Of a DNA stretch of 31,297 nt, positions 20,125-28,906 are shown piece after piece. The first letter of the stretch is position 1. Every line of letters begins with the position of its first letter. The DNA is from Reyranella sp. (GTDB lineage: Bacteria; Pseudomonadota; Alphaproteobacteria; Reyranellales; Reyranellaceae). The stretch covers positions 1-31,297 of the forward strand of contig SCVT01000200.1 of assembly GCA_004296815.1 (NCBI GenBank), given 5' to 3'. The notes beneath the pieces were generated by a model. It saw only the letters and a program-made list of their open reading frames with translations, was not told the origin of the DNA and did no database searches. The position numbers and the translations under genes are program-made.

Positions 20125-20610
20125 ATGGATGCTCCCACGATCGCGATCTACATCGATGCCGACGCCTGCCCGGTGAAGGCGGAAATCTACCGCGTGGCCG
20201 AGCGCTACCGCCTCAAGGTGTTCGTCGTGAGCAACGCCTTCCTCAACGTGCCGCGCGACCCGCGGCACGAGCTCGTCGTGGTGAGCGACAGCTTCGACGC
20301 GGCCGACAACTGGATCGCCGAGCGTGCCGGCGAGGGCGACATCGTGGTGACGGCCGACATCCCGCTCGCCGACCGCTGCCTGAAGAAGGGCGCGGCGGTG
20401 ATCGGCACGACGGGCGTGCCGTTCACGACCTCCTCGATCGGCATGGCGATGGCGAGCCGCGAGCTCCTGTCCAATCTCCGGGCGATGGGCGAGGTGACGG
20501 GTGGGCCGAAGCCGATGACGGCGCGCGACCGCTCGCGCTTTCTCTCGGCCCTCGACGCCGCGATTCAGCGCCGGTCGAGCCAGACGTCCTCGAAGCGGAA
20601 GCCGTTGTAG
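20125..20610 (+). CDS. YaiI/YqxD family protein (DUF188, UPF0178)
   Basis: Conserved cytoplasmic protein of 161 aa. The DUF188 signature is [21 protein letters not shown], followed by [38 protein letters not shown] and [23 protein letters not shown]. The acidic residues (DADAC, D-x-FDAAD, TADIPLA) resemble PIN/NYN-type nuclease centres; the function is not proven for the family. ATG at 20125 is chosen because the earlier TTG lies in a hairpin and the family begins directly before the IDADACPVK strand. The 3' end overlaps the end of the convergent binding-protein gene by 46 bases, so the last 15 residues ([13 protein letters not shown]) are shared coding DNA. Confidence 0.92.
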   Translation: MDAPTIAIYIDADACPVKAEIYRVAERYRLKVFVVSNAFLNVPRDPRHELVVVSDSFDAADNWIAERAGEGDIVVTADIPLADRCLKKGAAVIGTTGVPFTTSSIGMAMASRELLSNLRAMGEVTGGPKPMTARDRSRFLSALDAAIQRRSSQTSSKRKPL

Positions 20611-22154
20611 GAGCTGTTGATCTGCGGGACGTAGCCCTTGACGTAGGGCTGCCAGCAGGTCGCGGCGCGGTTCCACACCAGCGGCGGGCGGGCGGCGTCG
20701 GCCAGCAGCTTCATGTCGATGTCCCAGGCGATCTTGCGGCGCTTGTCGAGGTCGAGCTCGGTCGACTGCGTCTCGAACATGCGCTCGATCTCGGGATTGC
20801 AGTAGCGGCTGTAGTTGCGCTCCGAGCGGCAGGCGAAGGTCTCGTAGAAGGCCTGGTCGGGATCGTCGACGGCGTTGCCGGTGGTCTCGAGCGCCAGCGA
20901 ATAGTCGCGGCGGCCGATGCGCGTGTACCAGTGCGAGGTCTCCGCCACGTCGAGGCCGGCCTCGATGTAGATGTCCTGGAGCTGGTTGGCGAGCACGGCG
21001 GCCGGGCTGCGGTAGAGCGAGACAGCGCGGGTGAAGATCTTGATCGCCAGCGGCTTGTCGGGACCGTAGCCCGCCTTGCGCATCAGGGCGCGGGCCTCCT
21101 CGCGGTTCTTCTCGAGGTCGGGGCCGAAGCCCGGCAGGGTGGCCAGCACCTCGGTCGGCATGCCCCACAGTCCGTCGGGCGGCGGCTGCAGGTGGCCGCC
21201 GATCGTGCCGCTGCCCTCGGTCAGGGCGTCCATGAAGCCCTGGCGGTCGAGTGCCAGGACCAGCGCGCGGCGGATGTCGGGATTGTCGAACGGGGGCGAT
21301 TCCCGGTTCAGCATGATGTTCGTGTTGTTGTTCATCGCCGTCGCCTCGCACATCACGCGCGGCGACTGTCGCCGGACATCCCTGAGCTGGGTCATGTTGA
21401 CGTCGCTCGGGAAGGTCATGTCGTAGCGGCCGGCGACGAAGCTCAGCAGCGCCGTCGAACGGCTGGCGACCACAGAGAACTCGATGGCGTCGAGAAGCGG
21501 CTTGCCGTCCTTCCAGTAGTCGGGATTGCGCACCAGACGGATGCGGTCGAACTGGTTGAAGGATTCGAGCTTGAAGGGACCGGTACCAACCGGCTTGGTC
21601 CGCATCTGGGCGAGCGGCACGTGGCAGGGGTAGATGGGCGAGAAGCCCGAGGCCAGCAAGCTGAGCAGCGCGGGCTGCGGCCGGTTGAGATGGACCGTCA
21701 CCTCGTAGTCGTTCGACGACTGGACGAAGTTGATGTTGTTAAACCAGGTGCCGCGCGGGTTGAAGCGCAGGCGGTGCCGTGCCCGGCCGGTCCACAGGTT
21801 GAAGGTGCACTCGACGTCGCTCGCGGTGAACGGCGTGCCGTCATGCCACTTCACGTCGCGTCGCAGCTTGAAGGTGAGCTCGGTCTTGTCGTCGTTCCAG
21901 GTCCACGACTCGGCGAGCTCGGGCACGATGGCGTCGGGCGTGTTCTGGGCCACGCCCTGGTCGAACATCACGAGATTGTTGAAGACCGGCATGAAGGCGA
22001 CGACCGTCGAGGCGTTGGTCTCCTCCAGGATCGACGCGCTGGTCGGGTTGTCGCGATGGAAGATGCGCAGCACGCCGCCATTTCGCTGTGCCCATGCAGA
22101 ATCGCACCAGCACAACATGGCGACCAGACCGACGAGCAGCACCCTCAAACGCAT
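20565..22154 (-). CDS. ABC transporter substrate-binding protein, family 5 (DppA/OppA type), orphan
   Basis: Periplasmic binding protein of 529 aa for peptides, opines, nickel chelates or similar. The signal peptide is [27 protein letters not shown]. Family 5 blocks: [55 protein letters not shown] (the family signature), [10 protein letters not shown] and [17 protein letters not shown], and [15 protein letters not shown]. The C-terminal lobe is complete. ATG at 22154 is chosen because it opens the signal peptide and has AAGG seven bases upstream; the frame upstream codes for nothing hydrophobic. No permease or ATPase is near, so it must work with a transporter encoded elsewhere. It is preceded by 142 bases without a gene, which should hold its promoter. 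Confidence 0.94.
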   Translation of the reverse strand: MRLRVLLVGLVAMLCWCDSAWAQRNGGVLRIFHRDNPTSASILEETNASTVVAFMPVFNNLVMFDQGVAQNTPDAIVPELAESWTWNDDKTELTFKLRRDVKWHDGTPFTASDVECTFNLWTGRARHRLRFNPRGTWFNNINFVQSSNDYEVTVHLNRPQPALLSLLASGFSPIYPCHVPLAQMRTKPVGTGPFKLESFNQFDRIRLVRNPDYWKDGKPLLDAIEFSVVASRSTALLSFVAGRYDMTFPSDVNMTQLRDVRRQSPRVMCEATAMNNNTNIMLNRESPPFDNPDIRRALVLALDRQGFMDALTEGSGTIGGHLQPPPDGLWGMPTEVLATLPGFGPDLEKNREEARALMRKAGYGPDKPLAIKIFTRAVSLYRSPAAVLANQLQDIYIEAGLDVAETSHWYTRIGRRDYSLALETTGNAVDDPDQAFYETFACRSERNYSRYCNPEIERMFETQSTELDLDKRRKIAWDIDMKLLADAARPPLVWNRAATCWQPYVKGYVPQINSSYNGFRFEDVWLDRR

Positions 22155-22296
22155 TCCTAGACCTTCGCCCACACACGACAACGCGGCTTCGTACGGCAGC
22201 TTACATCGCCCTGCCGTTGCCGGAAGTTTCATTCCTGCACAGTAAAGGCGAATGCATCCACTTCGGAAGCGATCAGAGTTGCTGAAGATACAAAAG

Positions 22297-23370
22297 TTAC
22301 ACCGCCAACCGCATCGCCGAAGAATAGCGCGGACAGACCTCCTTCGCGAAGCGGGTCATCATGCGCTGGCGAAGGGCGATCGGCGTGCCGGGGGTGGCCG
22401 AGGAGACCATGAAATAATTGAATCCGAGGGCGGCGAGCTGGTCGATGCGCCGGCAGATGGTCGCCGGGCTGCCGACCAGGTTGGAGTCCATGAACGGGCC
22501 CAGCTCCGCCGGGTCCGTAAGCTTCCGCAGGTTGGCGAACATTCGACTAAAGTCTTGGTATTCCGGGATATCTGCCCACGGGTTGGAGTCGGACTCATAG
22601 TGGGTGCATTGGAGGTCGAAGTAGGGCGGGTAGTACTTTCGGCCGAGCTCGCGGGCCTCCTCGTCAGTGTCGGCGATGAACATCTTGACCGAGATCGGCA
22701 GGATCGGGTCGCGGGCGGCGGTCCCCGCCTTGGCCCGCCAGCGCTCCAGGATCTTGGCCAGGAGCTTGTCCGGGAAGGTCGACAGGCAGATCGGCGCCAC
22801 GCCCAGGTCGCCCATCACCTCGGCGCTGGCCGGGCTGCCGATCGCCCCATAGAAGCGCACCTTCTTCTTGGTCGGGTCGGGCCGGAGCTTGATCGGCTTG
22901 TCGATCTTCCAGAACGGCCCGTCATGGGTGAACGGCTCGCCGCGCAACCCCTTCTCGACGATGCGGTAGCACTCGGCGAAACGGGCGCGCGCCTCGTTCA
23001 TGTCGACGTTGTAGGCGTCGTATTCCATCTTGGCGGTGCCGCGGCCGATGCCGAGGTGGAGCGTGCCGCTCGTCATGCTGTTCAGCATGGCGATCTCTTC
23101 GGCTAGCCGCAGCGGATGGTACCAGGGCAGCACCAGCACCGAGGTGCCGAGCGAGAGGTCGGGGAAGGCCGCCGCGATGTGCGCCATGAAGAGCAGCGGG
23201 CTCGGCGTCGGATAGTAGTCGCTGAAATGGTGCTCGAGCAGCCAGGCCGCGTCGTAGCCCAGCTTCCGGCCGAGCGCGCAATCGTCCAGCACCTCGCGAT
23301 AGAGTGCCTGGTCGGACTTGTGCACGTCGCTGGCCGGGGCCGCCTGAAACCCGAACGCTATGTCGCCCAT
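22297..23370 (-). CDS. LLM-class (luciferase-like) flavin-dependent oxidoreductase
   Basis: Bacterial-luciferase-like enzyme of 357 aa that should use reduced FMN or F420-type flavin and oxygen, or act as a reductase. Family blocks: LGYDAAWLLEHHFSDYYPTPSPLLFMAHIAAAFPDLSLGTSVLVLPWYHPLRLAEEIAMLNSM, split over the first three barrel strands; LGIGRG; EARARFAECYRIVEKGL; GSPATICRRIDQLAALGFNYFM near the C-terminus. The start MGDIAFGFQ has GAGAGGAA seven bases upstream. It is divergent from the Fbp-type ABC system, with 60 bases between starts, so the two may share control. Alkane-sulfonate, nitrilotriacetate or other solute monooxygenases are in this class; the substrate is not readable. Confidence 0.93.
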   Translation of the reverse strand: MGDIAFGFQAAPASDVHKSDQALYREVLDDCALGRKLGYDAAWLLEHHFSDYYPTPSPLLFMAHIAAAFPDLSLGTSVLVLPWYHPLRLAEEIAMLNSMTSGTLHLGIGRGTAKMEYDAYNVDMNEARARFAECYRIVEKGLRGEPFTHDGPFWKIDKPIKLRPDPTKKKVRFYGAIGSPASAEVMGDLGVAPICLSTFPDKLLAKILERWRAKAGTAARDPILPISVKMFIADTDEEARELGRKYYPPYFDLQCTHYESDSNPWADIPEYQDFSRMFANLRKLTDPAELGPFMDSNLVGSPATICRRIDQLAALGFNYFMVSSATPGTPIALRQRMMTRFAKEVCPRYSSAMRLAV

Positions 23371-23430
23371 CGCCGTTCCTCTCCGTTGTCCCAGACTATA
23401 TAAAGCCGGGGGCTTGATGGGGAGGGTTCG

Positions 23431-24435
23431 ATGGGAACGATGACACGCCGCATTGCGGCATTGGGACTTGTGCTGGCGACGCTGCTGCCGGGCGGGGCGC
23501 AGGCCCAAAAGAAGGTCGTGATCTACACCTCGAACGAGAGCACGCTGAACGATCTCGTGTTCGCGGCCTTCACAAAGGAGACGGGCATCGCCGTCGAGCC
23601 GGTCGTGGCGGGATCGGGCGTCGTGATCCGCCGCCTCCAGGCCGAGAAGGACCGTCCGCTGGGCGACATCATCTGGGGCGTCAGCCGCTCGCTGCTGCAG
23701 ACCAACAAGGCGCTGTTCGCGCCCTACGCTTCGAAGAACAAGGACGCCATCCCGGTCGAGTATCGCGACCCGACCGATCTGTGGATCGGCAACAATTTGC
23801 ATCTGCTCGTGATCCTGCAGAACACCAAGATCCTGCCGGCCGACCAGGGCCCCAAGGGCTGGGACGATCTGCTCGACCCCAAATGGAAGGGCAAGATCGC
23901 CTTCACCGACCCGGCCAACTCGGGCTCGGCCTACTCGACGGTCACCCTGCTGGTCGACATGTGGGGCGGCGGCGATGCCGGCTGGAAGAAGGTCACTGCA
24001 CTGTTCCGCAACCTCAAGATCCTGAATCGCTCGTCGCTGGTCTTCCAGGGCGTCGGCAACGGCGAATATCCGCTGGGCATCTCGCTCGAATATGCCGGCC
24101 CGATGTGGGCGGCGGGCGGCGCGCCGGTGAAGACGATCTATCCCGCCGACGGCACGATCGCCGCGATGGAAGGCGTCGCCGTCATCAAGAACGGCCCCAA
24201 CCCGGCCGAGGCGCAGGCCTTCGTCGACTTCGTGAACCGCAAGGACGTGCGCGAGATGATCCTGAAGGCCACGTTCCGCCGGCCGACGCGCACCGACCTC
24301 GACCTGTCGACCCTGCCGGGCGGCATGCCCGCGCTCTCCTCGCTTAAGATGCTGAAGTACGACGAGGACGGCTGGGGCGACAAGCGCAAGGAGACGCTGG
24401 AGAAGATCAAGGACCTGATCCAGGAGACGCGCTGA
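23431..24435 (+). CDS. ABC transporter substrate-binding protein, Fbp/Afu type
   Basis: Periplasmic binding protein of 334 aa. The signal peptide runs to about residue 25 (ending GGAQA|QKKVVIYTS). The mature chain has the iron/phosphonate/sugar-phosphate group layout: VVIYTSNEST, FTKETGIAVEPVVAGSGVVIRRLQAEKDRPLGDIIWG, PKGWDDLLDPKWKGKIAFTDPANSGSAYSTV, then GNGEYPLGISLEYAGP and PNPAEAQAFVDFV. The tandem Tyr pair that binds Fe3+ in true FbpA proteins is not seen at the usual C-lobe spot, where SLEYAGP has a single Tyr; iron is therefore not assured, and phosphonate or hexose-phosphate are alternatives. A GGAGGG ribosome site precedes the ATG. The ATPase and permease genes follow at two bases and then by overlap. 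Confidence 0.92.
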   Translation: MGTMTRRIAALGLVLATLLPGGAQAQKKVVIYTSNESTLNDLVFAAFTKETGIAVEPVVAGSGVVIRRLQAEKDRPLGDIIWGVSRSLLQTNKALFAPYASKNKDAIPVEYRDPTDLWIGNNLHLLVILQNTKILPADQGPKGWDDLLDPKWKGKIAFTDPANSGSAYSTVTLLVDMWGGGDAGWKKVTALFRNLKILNRSSLVFQGVGNGEYPLGISLEYAGPMWAAGGAPVKTIYPADGTIAAMEGVAVIKNGPNPAEAQAFVDFVNRKDVREMILKATFRRPTRTDLDLSTLPGGMPALSSLKMLKYDEDGWGDKRKETLEKIKDLIQETR

Positions 24436-24437
24436 GC

Positions 24438-25400
24438 GTGACCGGGATCGTCATTGAAGGTGCCGCCCGTACATTCGGGACGGTGCGGGCGGTCGACGGC
24501 GTCGACCTGACGGTGGGCGACGGCGAGTTCTTCACGCTGCTGGGGCCTTCCGGCTGCGGCAAGACCACGTTGCTGCGCATGATCGCGGGCTTCTGCGAGC
24601 TAGATGCCGGCCAGATCCGCTTCGGCACGCGCCGCATCGACACGCTGCCGGCGCACACCCGCGACATTGGCATGGTGTTCCAGAACTATGCGGTGTTCCC
24701 CAACCTCACCGTGGCCGGCAACGTGGCCTACGGGCTGAAGGCCCGGAAGGTGGCGGGCGCGGAACTCGCCAAGCGAGTCGAAGAGGCGCTCGCCCTGGTC
24801 CAGCTCGCGGGCTACGGCGAGCGCTGGCCGCACCAACTGTCCGGCGGGCAGCTCCAGCGCGTGGCCATCGCCCGCGCCCTCGTGATCCGGCCGCAGGTCC
24901 TGCTGTTCGACGAGCCGCTCAGCAACCTCGATGCGCGGCTTCGCGTCAGCATGCGGGCCGAGATCCGCGAGCTGCAGAAGTCGCTCGGCATCACCGCGAT
25001 CTACGTCACGCACGACCAGGAGGAGGCGATGTCCGTCTCCGACCGGATCGCGTTGATGCAGAGCGGCAAGCTCGAGCAGGTGGGCGCCCCGGCCGAGATC
25101 TACCGCAAGCCCGCCTCGCGCTTCGCCGCGGAGTTCATGGGCACGACCAACCTCATGCCGTTCGGCGCGCTGCGGCCCGAGGCGTTGCGCCTCGCCGCCG
25201 AGGCGCCGGCCGGCTGGCCGCGCCTCGAGGGCCAGGTCGCTCACGTCGAGATGCTGGGCCCGATCACACGCGTCGATGTCCGCCTCGGCGACGGCGGCAT
25301 CGTGCGGGCCGCGTTCCTCGACGAGCCTGCTCGTGCGCTGCGTATGGGTGACGCGGTGGCGCTGGCCTACGATCCGGCGCGGGTGGTCGCACTGCCGTGA
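24438..25400 (+). CDS. ABC transporter ATPase with TOBE domain (FbpC/PotA type)
   Basis: Cytoplasmic ATPase of 320 aa that drives the adjacent system. Walker A is GPSGCGKTT, the Q loop is MVFQNYAVFPNLTVAGNVAYGL, the signature is LSGGQLQRVAIARAL, and Walker B is VLLFDEPLSNLDARLR; the switch His lies in VTHDQEEAMSVSDRIALM. After about residue 240 a TOBE-like domain follows (RPEALRLAAEA, LEGQVAHVEMLGPITRVDVRLGDGG). It starts with GTG two bases after the binding-protein stop. Its own stop overlaps the GTG of the permease gene. The C-terminal regulatory part is typical of iron, polyamine, sulfate and phosphonate importers. Confidence 0.95.
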   Translation: MTGIVIEGAARTFGTVRAVDGVDLTVGDGEFFTLLGPSGCGKTTLLRMIAGFCELDAGQIRFGTRRIDTLPAHTRDIGMVFQNYAVFPNLTVAGNVAYGLKARKVAGAELAKRVEEALALVQLAGYGERWPHQLSGGQLQRVAIARALVIRPQVLLFDEPLSNLDARLRVSMRAEIRELQKSLGITAIYVTHDQEEAMSVSDRIALMQSGKLEQVGAPAEIYRKPASRFAAEFMGTTNLMPFGALRPEALRLAAEAPAGWPRLEGQVAHVEMLGPITRVDVRLGDGGIVRAAFLDEPARALRMGDAVALAYDPARVVALP

Positions 25401-27052
25401 CCCTGTCGATCCCGCACCAGCAGCGGCTGCCCGTCGTCATCGGCGCGCTGGGCTTCCTGTTCCTTGGCCTCTTCCTGCTCTATCCGCTGTTCAGCGTGTT
25501 CAGCGCCAGCGTGCTGGACGGCGAGGGCGAGAAGTTCACCTTCGCCAACTACGTGAAGATCCTGAGCCGCCCGTTCTATCGCGGCGCCGTCACCAACACG
25601 CTGCTGATCGGCGTCGCGGCGACCTGCACGACCATCCTCATGTCGGTGCCGCTCGCGTTTGCGCTGGCGCGGCTGCCGGTGCCGGGCAAGGCCGCGATCA
25701 TCGCGCTGGCGGCCATGCCGCTGGTGCTGCCGTCCTTCGTCAGCGCCTACGCCATCGTGCTCCTGCTCGGCCGCGCCGGCATCTTCACGCAGGGGCTGAA
25801 CGCGATCGGCATCGGCTTCGGCTCGATCTACGGCGCCGGCGGCATCATCCTGGTCTATACGCTGACCCTCTATCCCTACGTGCTGCTGCCGACCATGGCG
25901 GCCTTCAAGGCGGTCGACGTCTCGGTCGAGGAGGCCGCGCAAAGCCTCGGCTCCTCGCCGCGCCGCACGCTCTGGACCGTGACGCTCCCCATCGTCCTGC
26001 CGGCGATCCTGGCCGGCGGTCTCTTGGTATTTATCGAGACGCTGGAGAATTTCGGCGTGCCGTTCGTGCTGGCCGAGGACATGCCGATCTTCGCCGTCGA
26101 GGCCTTCAAGCTGTTCGTCGGCGAGACCGCGCCCAATCCGTCGTCGGCCGGCGTGCTGGGCGTTCTGCTGATCCTGATGGCGTCGCTGGTGCTGCTGGTG
26201 CAGCGCCGCTTCCTGTCGCGCCGCCGCTTCGCCACCGGCGCGCGCTCGGCACCGCCCATCCTGAAGGTCGGCCTCGGTCTCAAGGTCGCGGCGACGGTCT
26301 ACTGCTGGGCCGTCGTGCTGCTGGCACTGGTGCCGTTCTTCGCCATCGTCGTGTTGTCGTTCATGGAGTTCCGCGGCCCCGTGCTGCATCCGAACTTCAG
26401 TCTGGCCAACTTCGAGGCCCTGTTCGACCGCGCGATGCGGCCGCTCATGAACACGCTGCTGTTCGCCACCCTGGCCGCGATCGGCGTCACCTTGGTGGGC
26501 GTTCCCATCGCCTACGTGGTGACGCGGGTGCGCTCGGCGCTCGCCTCGCTGCTCGACGTCATCGCGACGCTACCGTTCGCAGTGGCGGGCACCGTGCTCG
26601 CCATCGGCTTCGTCGTGTCGTTCAACAGCGGCTGGCTGATCCTGACCGGCGGACCGTTCATCATGGTGCTGGTCTACACGGTGCGTAAGGTGCCGTTCGC
26701 GGTGCGCTCCTCAAGCGCCATCCTGCACCAGATAGATCCGGCGCTGGAGGAGGCCTCGATCAGCCTCGGCCGCTCGCCGCTGCAGACCTTCGGGCGCATC
26801 CTCGTGCCGCTGATGCTGGGCGGCATCCTGAGCGGCTTCGTGCTGACCTGGGTGACGATCGCGTCGGAACTGAGCGCCACCGTCGTGCTCTACAGCGGCC
26901 AGTGGCGGACGCTGACGGTGGTGATGTTCCAGGCCCTGGAAGGCGGCGGCGGCGGGCTCGCGACGGCCGCGGCCTCGACGCTGATCATCGTGACGCTGGT
27001 GCCGATCGCGCTGCTCTACCGGCTGTTGCGTCGCTACGAACTCGGGGCCTGA
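25397..27052 (+). CDS. ABC transporter permease, two fused membrane domains (FbpB/AfuB type)
   Basis: Inner-membrane protein of 551 aa in which two permease domains are joined, as is usual for Fbp-type systems. The first EAA loop is EEAAQSLGSSPRRTLWTVTLPIVLPAI; the second is EEASISLGRSPLQTFGRILVPLMLGG. About 12 hydrophobic segments are visible, including LPVVIGALGFLFLGLFLLYPLF at the N-terminus and AATVYCWAVVLLALVPFFAIVVLSF between the halves. GTG at 25397 overlaps the ATPase stop (GTGA). It ends the binding protein-ATPase-permease operon and converges on the DsbA-like gene. Confidence 0.95.
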   Translation: MTLSIPHQQRLPVVIGALGFLFLGLFLLYPLFSVFSASVLDGEGEKFTFANYVKILSRPFYRGAVTNTLLIGVAATCTTILMSVPLAFALARLPVPGKAAIIALAAMPLVLPSFVSAYAIVLLLGRAGIFTQGLNAIGIGFGSIYGAGGIILVYTLTLYPYVLLPTMAAFKAVDVSVEEAAQSLGSSPRRTLWTVTLPIVLPAILAGGLLVFIETLENFGVPFVLAEDMPIFAVEAFKLFVGETAPNPSSAGVLGVLLILMASLVLLVQRRFLSRRRFATGARSAPPILKVGLGLKVAATVYCWAVVLLALVPFFAIVVLSFMEFRGPVLHPNFSLANFEALFDRAMRPLMNTLLFATLAAIGVTLVGVPIAYVVTRVRSALASLLDVIATLPFAVAGTVLAIGFVVSFNSGWLILTGGPFIMVLVYTVRKVPFAVRSSSAILHQIDPALEEASISLGRSPLQTFGRILVPLMLGGILSGFVLTWVTIASELSATVVLYSGQWRTLTVVMFQALEGGGGGLATAAASTLIIVTLVPIALLYRLLRRYELGA

Positions 27053-27072
27053 TCGCCGAGCGACGTCAGGCC
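27046..27072. terminator. Possible two-way hairpin between convergent genes
   Basis: GGCCTGA (27046-27052) pairs perfectly with TCAGGCC (27066-27072) across a 13-base loop. The arms contain the stop codons of the permease gene (plus strand) and of the DsbA-like gene (minus strand). No T tract follows on either side, so classical intrinsic termination is unsure. Confidence 0.4.
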
Positions 27073-27737
27073 GCGCGGTTCTTCAGGATTTCCCAGGCCC
27101 GGCGGAAGGTCTGCGCCATTTCCTCGGCCGGTACGGCGCCCGAGAACAGCACATGGCCCTGCAGCGCGAAGCTCGGCACGCCCTGGATGCCGGCGTTGCG
27201 CGCCATCTGGTCGGCCGCCAGCACTTCCTTGCGGCCCTCGTCGCCGGCCAGCATGGCCAGCACCTCGGCGCGGTCGAGCCCGCCCTCGGCGCCGATGTCG
27301 GCCAGGATCTTGGAGTCGCCGATGTCGGCGCCCTTGCAGAAATAGCCCTCGAACAGCTCCTCGACGACCGCGTCCTGCAGGCCCTTTTGGCCGGCGAAGC
27401 GGATCAGCCGGTGGGCGTTCACGGTGTTGGGCGTGCGGGTGAGCTTCTCGAGATGGAACTCGAGGCCGACCGACGCGGCGGTCTCGGTGATGCGCTGGTC
27501 GAGCTGCTTCGACCGTTCGAGGCTGCCGAACTTGGCAATGCGGTACTTCTCGCGCTCGACGCCTTCGGGCGGCATGTCGGGGTTGAGCTGGAAGGGATGC
27601 CAGGCGACAGCGACCTTGCACTGGTTGGTCGCCAGGATATCGAGCGCGCGCTCGAGCTGGCGCTTGCCGATGTAACACCAGGGACAGATCGCGTCTGAGA
27701 TGACGTCGATGCGACCGACCGGATGGGCCTGATCCAT
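27066..27737 (-). CDS. DsbA/FrnE-family thioredoxin-fold oxidoreductase
   Basis: Cytoplasmic thioredoxin-fold protein of 223 aa with an inserted helical domain. The active site is CPWC (Cys18 to Cys21) in DVISDAICPWCYIGKRQLERAL; the cis-Pro loop is AGIQGVPSFAL at about residue 183. WHPFQLNPDMPPEG and the helical part RKQLDQRI...NTVNAHRLIRFA are typical of the FrnE/2-hydroxychromene-2-carboxylate isomerase-like group. There is no signal peptide, so it is probably a cytoplasmic disulfide isomerase or a glutathione-linked enzyme. AAGGAAA lies before the ATG. It is divergent from the SDR gene (69 bases), so they may share a promoter region. Confidence 0.94.
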   Translation of the reverse strand: MDQAHPVGRIDVISDAICPWCYIGKRQLERALDILATNQCKVAVAWHPFQLNPDMPPEGVEREKYRIAKFGSLERSKQLDQRITETAASVGLEFHLEKLTRTPNTVNAHRLIRFAGQKGLQDAVVEELFEGYFCKGADIGDSKILADIGAEGGLDRAEVLAMLAGDEGRKEVLAADQMARNAGIQGVPSFALQGHVLFSGAVPAEEMAQTFRRAWEILKNRAA

Positions 27738-27806
27738 GGCTTGTTTCCTTCCCTATTACGGCGAATCGTATACCCGTCGAGTTTTCCGGGCAACGAGAGG
27801 GACTCC

Positions 27807-28508
27807 ATGGACAAGCCGAAATACCGCTCTGCGCTGATCGTGGGCACTGGCCCCGGCCTCAGCGCCTCGCTCGCCCGCCTGTTTGCCCGCAACGGTCTTG
27901 CCGTCAGCCTGGCCGCCCGCGAGACGGGAAAGCTCGGCGAGCTGGCCAGGGAGACGGGCGCCTCCGTCCATGGTTGTAACGCCGCCGATGCCCGCGATGT
28001 TGCGGGCCTGTTCGAGGCGCTGGACGCGGCCGGCAAGACTCCCGACGTCGTGGTCTACAACGCCAGCAACCGGGTGCGCGGCGCCCTGGTCGACCTGGCG
28101 CCCGACGACGTGAAGCGCGCCATCGAGATCAGCGCCTTCGGCGCCTTCCTGGTCTCGCAGCAGGCGGTGAAGCGCATGCTGCCCAAGGGCCATGGCGCGG
28201 TGCTGCTGTCGGGCGCGACCGCGGGCGTGAAGGGCTTCGCGCTCTCGGCCACCTTCGCCATGGGCAAGTTCGCGCTGCGCGGGCTGGCGCAATCGATGGC
28301 GCGCGAGCTCTCGCCCAAGGGCATCCATGTCGCCCATTTCGTGATCGACGGCGGCATCCGGAGCGCGGCACGGCCGGTGCCGGCCGAGACGCCGGACAGC
28401 CTGCTCGATCCCGACGCCATCGCCGATACCTACTGGCACGTGCTGCAGCAGCACCGCAGCGCCTGGAGCTGGGAGGTCGAGGTCAGGCCCTGGGTCGAGA
28501 AGTTCTAG
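27807..28508 (+). CDS. Atypical short-chain dehydrogenase/reductase (catalytic Tyr replaced by Phe)
   Basis: Rossmann-fold protein of 233 aa. The nucleotide motif is VGTGPGLSASLAR (Gly13, 15, 17) and the NAG-type strand reads VYNASN. The serine block is LLSGATAG (Ser135). The catalytic Y-x-x-x-K reads F-A-M-G-K (Phe150, Lys154; the Phe codon is TTC at 28254-28256), followed by the normal FALRGLAQSMARELSPKGIHVAHFVIDGGI. A subgroup of alphaproteobacterial SDRs carries this F-x-x-x-K form, so it is probably a stable trait and not a sequencing error. Catalysis by the standard mechanism is not expected; the protein may bind NAD(P) for another task. The start at 27807 has GAGAGG upstream and converges on the RidA-like gene after three bases. 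Confidence 0.9.
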   Translation: MDKPKYRSALIVGTGPGLSASLARLFARNGLAVSLAARETGKLGELARETGASVHGCNAADARDVAGLFEALDAAGKTPDVVVYNASNRVRGALVDLAPDDVKRAIEISAFGAFLVSQQAVKRMLPKGHGAVLLSGATAGVKGFALSATFAMGKFALRGLAQSMARELSPKGIHVAHFVIDGGIRSAARPVPAETPDSLLDPDAIADTYWHVLQQHRSAWSWEVEVRPWVEKF

Positions 28509-28511
28509 GCT

Positions 28512-28898
28512 TCAGGCGGCCGCGACGATCTCGATCTCGACCAGCCAGTCGCTGAGCAGCGTCTGCACGACGATGGCCGTGGTCGGCACGATGCGGCCCT
28601 TGAGGGCGGCGAGCCGCGCGTTCTGGTTCACCTCGGCGTAGGACGCGTCGCGCAGGTAGCTCGTGACGCGCACGACATTGTCGACCGTCATGTCGGCACT
28701 CGCCAGGATCGTGGCGATGTTGGACCACACCAGCGCCACCTGCTCGGCCAGCGTCTTGCCGGCCACGCCCTCGGCATCGAGGCCCATCGTGCCGCTGACA
28801 TAGAGGAAGCGGCCGGGGTTGCGCACTTCCAGCGCGTGCACGTAGTCGGGCGTCGCGGCGTAGATGCCCGCCGTCGGGTTGCGAACGATCGTTTCCAT
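28512..28898 (-). CDS. RidA/YjgF/YER057c/UK114 family protein
   Basis: Small soluble protein of 128 aa, expected to form trimers. Family features: GRFLYVSGTMGLDAEG, EQVALVWSNIATILASADMTVDNVVRVTSYLRD, YAEVNQNARLAAL and the C-terminal VEIEIVAAA. In true RidA imine deaminases an Arg (E. coli-type position 105) follows the P-x-R pattern and holds the substrate carboxylate; here the block reads VPTTAIVV, with Thr there. It is thus probably a non-deaminase subgroup member. It is the second gene of a minus-strand pair with the HAD hydrolase: the AGGAG ribosome site for its ATG overlaps the HAD stop codon. Confidence 0.92.
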   Translation of the reverse strand: METIVRNPTAGIYAATPDYVHALEVRNPGRFLYVSGTMGLDAEGVAGKTLAEQVALVWSNIATILASADMTVDNVVRVTSYLRDASYAEVNQNARLAALKGRIVPTTAIVVQTLLSDWLVEIEIVAAA

Positions 28899-28906
28899 GG
28901 AAGCTC

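Noticed and set aside
22155..22296. Riboswitch or small RNA in the 142-base gap upstream of the orphan binding protein
   Set aside because: I see no recognisable aptamer or strong stem. It probably holds only the promoter and the 3' end of the LLM unit.
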